A stretch of 11,036 bases of DNA. Source: DHVE2 group archaeon. GTDB lineage: Archaea; Thermoplasmatota; Thermoplasmata; Thermoplasmatales; Aciduliprofundaceae. Position numbers and translations under genes: made by a program. Shown here one piece after another: positions 7,075 through 11,036 of the stretch. Location of the stretch: NCBI GenBank assembly GCA_027014065.1, contig JALWEL010000228.1:10606-21641 (forward strand), written 5' to 3'. Below the pieces are notes generated by a model that ran no database searches, was not told the DNA's origin, and saw only the letters and a list, made by a program, of their open reading frames with translations. Numbering within the stretch: the stretch's first letter is position 1; each line of letters begins with the position of its first letter.

Positions 7075-7139
7075 CAAATTTGTTTACTTTCTTTTATAAC
7101 ATCACAAACACGAGGAGAGAAAACGAATACACAGAACTA

Positions 7140-7161
7140 TCCAGAAATATTTAAATATGTG
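7140..7161 (+). promoter_or_regulatory. Promoter box B (MIP18-like gene): TCCAGAAA plus TATA
   Basis: TCCAGAAA (7140-7147), two bases, TTTAAA (7150-7155), then TATGTG. The TATA centre is about 40 nt before ATG7192, giving a short leader that contains AGGTGA. The left part lies where a BRE is expected, but the conserved TCC and the downstream ATGTG go beyond a normal BRE/TATA. Confidence 0.7.
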
Positions 7162-7191
7162 CCCATAATGATTCGCTATTAGGTGAAGCTC

Positions 7192-7491
7192 ATGGTTAAA
7201 GAGGAAGAGGTATGGAACGCTCTCCGCGAGATCGTTGACCCAGAAGTTGGGGCAAATTTAGTTGATTTAGGATTGATATACGAGGTGAGAGTGAATAACG
7301 GAAACGAAGTTTATGTGAAAATGACCCTAACTGTTCCGGGATGTCCCCTTATGAACGTTCTGCCTGCGCAGGTGGAAGAGAGATTAAAGGAATTGGAGGG
7401 TGTGAAAAAGGTAACAGTGCAGGTAACATTCGATCCTCCATGGACCCCCGACAGGATGAGTAAAGAATTAAGAGAAGCGTACGGATGGTGA
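7192..7491 (+). CDS. MIP18/DUF59-family Fe-S cluster assembly protein (SufT/PaaD-like)
   Basis: A 99-residue single-domain DUF59 protein. Family marks are DPEVGANLVDLGLIYEV near the N-terminus, the MTLTVPGCPLMNVL segment with the conserved Cys, the segment VTVQVTFDPPWTPDR, and the ending MSKELREAYGW. Relatives (SufT, PaaD, eukaryotic MIP18/CIA2) help assemble or deliver Fe-S clusters, probably here to cytoplasmic enzymes. I chose ATG7192 because AGGTGA (7181-7186) sits 5 nt ahead. The in-frame GTG at 7183 lies inside that ribosome site and is unlikely to be the start. Expression comes from promoter box B, divergent from the sensor operon with a nearly identical box. Its stop is 4 nt from the stop of the convergent antiporter gene. 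The exact target proteins are unknown. Confidence 0.85.
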   Translation: MVKEEEVWNALREIVDPEVGANLVDLGLIYEVRVNNGNEVYVKMTLTVPGCPLMNVLPAQVEERLKELEGVKKVTVQVTFDPPWTPDRMSKELREAYGW

Positions 7492-7495
7492 AAAA

Positions 7496-8788
7496 TCATT
7501 TCTCACCTATTAATTTTTTGCTCAGATACGGCATCCACGCAGACTCCAGAATCATCGAGAGGAACACGGTCATTAACGCGGATATCAATATGATTTCTCC
7601 CCACTGAATTAGGTTCGCATCGTTGAATAACTCTCCTATGGCAATTGGAAGCGTGGCCATGCTGGCAGCCACCGCGCCCTTGGGTCCTTCGAGGGCTATG
7701 AACAAAAATTTCATGAATCCCGTTTTTGGCAAGATAACGAGAGTAGCCAACGGCCGAGCAACGAACACCACGAAGAGGGCGATTAGTGTCCCATACATAA
7801 TTGTGGACAGCGTAGAGGATGAAAGTGATAGAGCAGCACCCAGAAGCACGAATATGAGTATAATTGAAAAAGTTGAAATTGTGTCTGTGAATTCCTTGTT
7901 ATTCCCAACAGCGAAATCCATCTCCTCAGTTCTCTTTTTGAATATAACCGAATAGTTGGCAATTATTATGGCCATAACTGTTACTACCAAAAATCCGGAA
8001 GCTTTGATAACCTCCCCAAACACGTAGGCCCCGAAAGCCATAGCTAACACCAGTATCTCAGCGTACGGATGCTCGGTGAGCTTTAATTTCACCATGAGAT
8101 AGTAAGTGAGCGCCGCAAACGCCAGGCCCAAAAGAGCTGAGGCAAGGGTTTGATACAAAAAGAAAAAAGTGGCAGCTAAGTATAGTGTGTTGCTGGGAAC
8201 TATGATAATTAAATCCTGCAGGGCAGGGACTTCAGGGATTATGAAAATAAATGCGACGAAGGTGAGAATTATGGCGAGGGGGCCATTGAATATGGCCTCT
8301 GTAAGAATAACGGTTTCCACATCTTTATTTATTTTATGAACTTTGAACAGGGGCACGAGAGTCGCGGGATCCGTGCCGGATACAATTGCTCCAAATAGAA
8401 ATCCTATAACCCATGGCACATGGAAGACCATCTGGAAGAACCATCCCGCCACAAGAGCTGTTATCAATAATCCGAGGGTATCTAACAGCGCAATTTCCAG
8501 CATGTGCTTTCTGAGCATAGAAATTTTCAGTTGAAAACCTGCAGCGAGCATCACCAGGAAAAGCCCAAATGCGCGAATGTAGTAGAAAAGCATTCTAGCG
8601 GTGTCAGGAAGAATAAGATGGAGTATTGGACCCACCAAAATGCCGAAGAATATAAGGAGAGGAGTATAAGGGAACTTGGTTTTTTTACTTATAAGCATAG
8701 CTATTATTCCCGAGAGGAAAACAATCATCAATGCCAGAGAAATGGCATTTACGCTAAATTCTATGTCAACAGATGGTGTAAATCCCAT
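7496..8788 (-). CDS. NhaP-like (CPA1) cation/proton antiporter with altered ion site
   Basis: A 430-residue integral membrane protein of the Na+/H+ exchanger family (about 12 hydrophobic segments), expected to trade Na+ or another cation for H+ across the cytoplasmic membrane. Recognisable motifs are SGTDPATLVPLF (TDP, unwound helix), TEAIFNGPLAIILTF and EGPKGAVAASMATLP. In NhaP proteins the second motif normally reads E...ND; here the Asp is Gly (residue 169 in this numbering), while the Glu five residues earlier is kept. The usual Arg of GPRG is Lys. Transport mode may therefore differ. An upstream ATG at 8830 would add 14 hydrophobic residues. I prefer ATG8788 because a TATA box (8810-8821) lies 27 nt before it, suggesting a leaderless transcript, and it would fall inside the coding region otherwise. 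It is convergent with the MIP18-like gene and divergent from uspA. Confidence 0.85.
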   Translation of the reverse strand: MGFTPSVDIEFSVNAISLALMIVFLSGIIAMLISKKTKFPYTPLLIFFGILVGPILHLILPDTARMLFYYIRAFGLFLVMLAAGFQLKISMLRKHMLEIALLDTLGLLITALVAGWFFQMVFHVPWVIGFLFGAIVSGTDPATLVPLFKVHKINKDVETVILTEAIFNGPLAIILTFVAFIFIIPEVPALQDLIIIVPSNTLYLAATFFFLYQTLASALLGLAFAALTYYLMVKLKLTEHPYAEILVLAMAFGAYVFGEVIKASGFLVVTVMAIIIANYSVIFKKRTEEMDFAVGNNKEFTDTISTFSIILIFVLLGAALSLSSSTLSTIMYGTLIALFVVFVARPLATLVILPKTGFMKFLFIALEGPKGAVAASMATLPIAIGELFNDANLIQWGEIILISALMTVFLSMILESAWMPYLSKKLIGEK

Positions 8789-8809
8789 AAGAGATGATAA
8801 ATAAAGATG

Positions 8810-8821
8810 TATAAAAATATA
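8810..8821 (-). promoter_or_regulatory. TATA box of the antiporter gene
   Basis: TATATTTTTATA on the minus strand has its centre 27-28 nt before ATG8788, the ideal distance for a transcript starting at the ATG. If the start were 8830 this box would be intragenic. Confidence 0.5.
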
Positions 8822-8828
8822 CCTGCTC

Positions 8829-8861
8829 ATGCATTATTGCATAAAACACCCGTTGTTTATG
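8829..8861. repeat. Two adjacent inverted repeats in the antiporter/uspA divergent region
   Basis: ATGCA-(4 nt)-TGCAT occupies 8829-8842. It abuts CATAAAACA (8840-8848), which pairs with TGTTTATG (8854-8861) over a 5-nt spacer with one unpaired A. They lie just upstream of the antiporter TATA and about 70 nt before the uspA TATA, a position suited to an operator or activator site. Confidence 0.4.
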
Positions 8862-8925
8862 TCAAACCCCATATCCAAACATTTTTTATTTTATATATTA
8901 AATAATTTTTAAGCGTTAGAGAAAA

Positions 8926-8942
8926 TCGGCAAAAATTATATA
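8926..8942 (+). promoter_or_regulatory. BRE/TATA promoter of the uspA-transporter operon
   Basis: An A-rich BRE-like stretch leads into TTATATA (8936-8942). A start site near 8965 is expected, giving a leader of about 20 nt that contains the TGGTGG ribosome site at 8976-8981. More AT-rich, TATA-like sequence lies at 8881-8912 on both strands. Confidence 0.5.
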
Positions 8943-8986
8943 CTCAATCGTTTTTCGCCTCAAAAAATATTGAAATGGTGGTTCAC

Positions 8987-9445
8987 ATGTTCAGGAAGGT
9001 GCTGTTTGCAACGGATTTCACACCGTATGCTTTAAGTGCACTCAGATACGTGATAAAGCTTAAAGAAGCAGGTACGGAAGAAGTGGTAGTGATACATGTG
9101 GTGGAAAACGTTACCTTAGAGGCAATGGTTGAATCATGCATATGGAGCAAAGAAGACGTAAAAAAATGCGAACAAGAAATAGAGGAAACTGTCGTTTCTC
9201 AGGTAAAAGAGAAGCTGGAAGGCATAAAAAAGGAACTTGAAGAACATGGCTTGAGAGTTAAAACTGTTGTTAAAATTGGAAAACCGGCTGTTAAAATCGT
9301 GGAAACAGCCAAGGAAGAGGGAGTATCCCTCATAGTTATTGGCTCACACGGAAAAAGTAGGATGGAGGAGGTACTTATAGGAAGCGTAGCTGAGAATGTT
9401 GTACGGCATGCATCAAATATACCTGTATTGATAGTTAGAAGGTGA
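8987..9445 (+). CDS. Universal stress protein, UspA family, ATP-binding type
   Basis: A 152-residue single Usp domain: MFRKVLFATDFTPYALSALRY at the N-terminus, VVVIHVVE in the second strand, and near the end GSHGKSRMEEVLIGS, the G-x2-G-x9-G-S nucleotide signature, followed by VAENVVRHASNIPVLIVRR. Such proteins bind ATP as dimers and modulate stress responses or partner transporters. I chose ATG8987 because the family normally begins M-F/Y-K-K-I-L and TGGTGG lies 5 nt upstream; ATG8975 would add four residues (MVVH). Two cysteines, C51 and C61, sit in the variable loop, where a thiol-based response is possible but unproven. The transporter gene follows after 5 nt, its ribosome site overlapping this stop codon, so the Usp probably serves or senses the same condition. 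Confidence 0.9.
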   Translation: MFRKVLFATDFTPYALSALRYVIKLKEAGTEEVVVIHVVENVTLEAMVESCIWSKEDVKKCEQEIEETVVSQVKEKLEGIKKELEEHGLRVKTVVKIGKPAVKIVETAKEEGVSLIVIGSHGKSRMEEVLIGSVAENVVRHASNIPVLIVRR

Positions 9446-9450
9446 TCAGC

Positions 9451-10476
9451 ATGGCGGAAAAACAACCTCTTGAAAGGTTCATAAGAGTTAGCAAATGGAT
9501 GGTGGGCCACATTGTAATACCAGTGAGCATAGTGATGGTACTTGGATTAGTCGTGGGATATTTCATACCCCAATCCATAGCATCCAAACTTGAATTTACA
9601 GTGATTATTGGATTGTTCTGGATGCTTTATCCTATGATGATTGATCTCCACATGGGTGAATTGAAAGAGGTCGTTAAAAGACCTAAAAAAATAGGATTAT
9701 CACTTCTTATTAATTTCATAATCTCTCCACTTATAATTGGCGCGTTGGTATGGTCACTCATGGGTAATTACCCGGATCTGGGTGCTGGAATGATATTAGT
9801 GGGAGTAAGTCCCTGCTCCGCCATGAATACCGCAGCGTCTGCATTTGTAGGCGCGAATGTAGAACTTACACTTGGGATAATTGCAATAAGCTACCTCTTA
9901 ACCATAATTGCAGCACCTGGCTGGGCCACGGCACTCATACACAGGTCCGTGCCCGTGCCATTCTTGTTTATGGTAAGGCAGATTGCGTTGGTTATTCTTA
10001 TTCCAATGTTTTTGGGCTGGATTACCCGCGTTGCTCTCCAGAAAAAAATGGGAGAGGAAAAATACCTACAAATAGTTCCCTCCTTTGAGGGATTTTCATT
10101 TTTGGGCGTTCTCTTTATGATTTTCTTCTTATTCATTATAAACGGAAAAGGGATAATATCACACTGGGAATTTCTGGTTAATATCATAGTGGTTTCTGTA
10201 TTGTTCTTCGCAATAATGATGGTTATAGGGATATATCTTCCAAGAGCGATGAAGCTTAATTACAGGGATTCCGCATCCATCACAATAACCTCTGTGGCAA
10301 AAAACGAGTCCATTGCCATGGCTCTGGCATTTATGCTCTTCGGAGCTAAGTCAGCCATAGGTGTTGCCATAGGAGGAGTACTCGTACAGGTGCCATTCAT
10401 GGTATTCTACATACAAACAATATCCAAGAAACTTAAGAAAAAATGGGGTGATAAAGAGGACATGATGACCGCATAA
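9451..10476 (+). CDS. ACR3/BASS-family transporter, possible arsenite efflux permease
   Basis: A 341-residue membrane protein with about ten hydrophobic segments in the bile acid:sodium symporter superfamily, nearest by eye to ACR3. The LYPMMIDLHMGELKEVVKRPKK segment (60-80), GVSPCSAM with the Cys at 122 in the place of the ACR3 thiol, and SVAKNESIAMALAF (281-294) with E286 in the crossover-helix region all resemble that family. ACR3 exports As(III) across the cytoplasmic membrane using proton force; other BASS members move organic anions with Na+, so the substrate is uncertain. ATG9451 follows AGGTGATC (9440-9447) and begins 5 nt after the uspA stop; the in-frame GTG at 9442 lies inside that ribosome site. 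No arsR or arsenate reductase is in view. Confidence 0.8.
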   Translation: MAEKQPLERFIRVSKWMVGHIVIPVSIVMVLGLVVGYFIPQSIASKLEFTVIIGLFWMLYPMMIDLHMGELKEVVKRPKKIGLSLLINFIISPLIIGALVWSLMGNYPDLGAGMILVGVSPCSAMNTAASAFVGANVELTLGIIAISYLLTIIAAPGWATALIHRSVPVPFLFMVRQIALVILIPMFLGWITRVALQKKMGEEKYLQIVPSFEGFSFLGVLFMIFFLFIINGKGIISHWEFLVNIIVVSVLFFAIMMVIGIYLPRAMKLNYRDSASITITSVAKNESIAMALAFMLFGAKSAIGVAIGGVLVQVPFMVFYIQTISKKLKKKWGDKEDMMTA

Positions 10477-10738
10477 ACAAATTAAATTCTCAAGTAAAAA
10501 CAAAGAGCAAAAACCATTAGCAACTCTCTCCTTTTCCATATTTTTAAGAGGATTTGAGTCCCCATGGACCATAAAAGAAATGAATACTCCCATATACCCA
10601 AAAACAGACTACAAAAAATAGGAGAAGCAAGATAACCAGAGCATTGTTTATTTCAGGAATGAAAAACATGGAGGGTACAATTTTAACCCACACATTACCT
10701 TAAGGGTCACTTGAGGCAAGGGACTCAGAAAAGGGCAG
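10477..10738. other. Intergenic stretch without a convincing gene
   Basis: These 262 nt between the transporter and tRNA-Asp hold no ORF that looks coding. A TATA-like ATATTTTTAAG (10538-10548) points right, with a 23-codon ATG frame at 10564-10635 just beyond it, too close for a normal leaderless start. A small weak inverted repeat (TGAG...CTCA, 10712-10727) lies past the tRNA 3' end. A short RNA gene is possible but unsupported. Confidence 0.4.
10729..10732 (-). terminator. Possible oligo-T terminator of tRNA-Asp
   Basis: T4 on the minus strand, 7 nt beyond the tRNA discriminator base. Short T-runs suit archaeal stable-RNA termination, but four T is marginal. Confidence 0.3.
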
Positions 10739-10866
10739 CGCCCCGGCCGGGATTTGAACCCGGGTCGCGGGCTATCTATAACCCCTTTCTTTCGGGCTGA
10801 AGCCGCTTTCTTTCTAAGAAAGGGGCTCCGACAGGCCCGCATGATAGGCCGCTACACTACCGGGGC
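10739..10866 (-). tRNA. tRNA-Asp (GUC) with a 55-nt intron
   Basis: The acceptor stem GCCCCGG (10866-10860) pairs with CCGGGGC (10746-10740), followed by discriminator G at 10739. The T arm is CCGGG-TTCAAAT-CCCGG (10763-10747). The anticodon stem CGGGC (10839-10835) pairs with GCCCG (10772-10768) across the intron. The spliced loop reads CTGTCGA, with anticodon GTC at 10832-10830, hence Asp. The mature length is 73 nt and CCA is not encoded. The intron occupies the canonical position between nucleotides 37 and 38. A TATA box lies 29 nt upstream. It follows the oxidoreductase gene on the same strand by 27 nt. Confidence 0.93.
10774..10828 (-). other. tRNA-Asp intron with bulge-helix-bulge splice motif
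   Basis: The structure needed by archaeal splicing endonuclease can be drawn directly. The central 4-bp helix pairs CTGT (10834-10831) with ATAG (10779-10776). The 5' bulge CGG is cut after 10829 and the 3' bulge ATA after 10774. A 12-bp intron stem (10827-10816 with 10791-10780, one G-U pair) closes the motif. After splicing the anticodon loop is a normal 7 nt. Confidence 0.88.
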
Positions 10867-10887
10867 AGCAAGGGTTAAAAGAGGAAG

Positions 10888-10900
10888 GCATATTTAAAGA
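10888..10900 (-). promoter_or_regulatory. TATA box of tRNA-Asp
   Basis: CTTTAAATATGC on the minus strand has its centre 29 nt before the tRNA 5' end. It overlaps the stop codon of the preceding oxidoreductase gene (10896-10894). Confidence 0.65.
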
Positions 10901-11036
10901 TTTTTTTCTGCGTATTCCAATCCCGTTGCGAAGGCCTTTTCGTTGAGCTCCCAGAATCTCTTAGGTACCCTGTCCTTGATTGCAGTCATAAGTGCATCGG
11001 GATTAATTATCTTCGTAACTCCAGCGAAGAAACCCA
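10894..11036 (-). CDS. 2-oxoacid:ferredoxin oxidoreductase gamma subunit, C-terminal fragment
   Basis: The minus strand is open from the window edge (in-frame codons begin at 11034) to a TAA at 10896-10894, giving the last 46 residues of a protein that begins GFFAGVTKIINPDALMTAI, continues with KDRVPKRFWELNEKAFATG and ends LEYAEKNL. This matches by eye the end of the gamma (POR/KOR C) subunit: a Gly/Ala-rich helix, a 'V.P.AL..AI..R.P' helix and 'LN.KAF..G'. Those enzymes oxidatively decarboxylate pyruvate, 2-oxoglutarate or related acids to acyl-CoA, passing electrons to ferredoxin. Which substrate cannot be told from this piece. The 5' part and any sister subunits lie outside the window. The gene is too short here for a database-style call, so the assignment is tentative. 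Confidence 0.6.
   Translation of the reverse strand, partial: GFFAGVTKIINPDALMTAIKDRVPKRFWELNEKAFATGLEYAEKNL

Noticed and set aside
7183..7191. GTG start for the MIP18-like gene
   Set aside because: The GTG is part of the AGGTGA ribosome site, which is correctly spaced for ATG7192.
9442..9450. GTG start for the ACR3-like transporter
   Set aside because: The GTG is part of AGGTGATC; ATG9451 is at the right distance from it.
10351..10593. 80-residue minus-strand ORF over the transporter 3' end
   Set aside because: Mostly antisense to the transporter, with no family signal.
10564..10635. 23-codon ORF after a TATA-like element
   Set aside because: Too short to judge, the TATA-to-ATG distance is short for leaderless initiation, and there is no SD; noted only as a possible transcript region.
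10648..10842. 64-residue minus-strand ORF over tRNA-Asp
   Set aside because: It coincides with the tRNA and its intron, whose structure accounts for the sequence.
1..11036. CRISPR array, insertion sequence, integrase or defence cassette
   Set aside because: I saw no regularly spaced repeats, transposase or integrase motifs, or recognisable defence proteins; the TPR repeats are protein-level only.

Overview
The window reads as archaeal chromosome, most likely a thermophilic euryarchaeon of the Thermoplasmata (Aciduliprofundum/DHVE2-like); that placement is inference. Direct support comes from an intron-bearing tRNA-Asp with a bulge-helix-bulge, a Nop5-family C/D-box sRNP protein, BRE/TATA-type promoters about 25 nt ahead of apparently leaderless starts, GGTGA-type ribosome sites on internal operon genes, and archaeal protein families throughout. 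Genes are tightly packed and several overlap.

Left part (1-4593, + strand): the C-terminal part of a TPR protein runs in from outside the window. A leaderless operon follows: double zinc-ribbon protein, compact Nop5-like protein, MoaE-like protein and a polytopic membrane protein that is frameshifted as written. A separate leaderless pair encodes a short E1-like adenylyltransferase (MoeB/ThiF/HesA type) and a MoaD/ThiS-like ubiquitin-fold carrier ending in Gly-Gly. MoaE, E1 and MoaD together suggest molybdopterin synthase and sulfur-carrier chemistry, although MoaE and the E1 lack some usual residues.

Middle (4631-7491): a minus-strand operon encodes a DUF438-hemerythrin-PAS sensor-like protein followed 5 nt later by an M24 'pita-bread' protein that has lost most metal ligands. 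Divergent from it is a MIP18/DUF59 (SufT/PaaD-like) Fe-S assembly protein. The two divergent promoters carry nearly identical 22-bp boxes (19/22 matches), which suggests common control of a diiron-type sensor and an Fe-S factor.

Right part (7496-11036): an NhaP-like cation/proton antiporter on the minus strand, lacking the usual ion-binding Asp, diverges from a UspA-ACR3/BASS transporter operon. Between them is an AT-rich control region with two adjacent inverted repeats. Sampled lines here are visibly AT-richer than most of the left half. After a 262-nt stretch with no convincing gene come tRNA-Asp(GUC), with a 55-nt intron, and the C-terminus of a 2-oxoacid:ferredoxin oxidoreductase gamma subunit running off the window, both on the minus strand.

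The most notable points are the paired promoter boxes at 7053-7074/7140-7161, the degenerate M24 protein, the ND-to-NG change in the antiporter, the frameshifted membrane gene and the very compact Nop5. I found no CRISPR array, transposase, integrase or rRNA.
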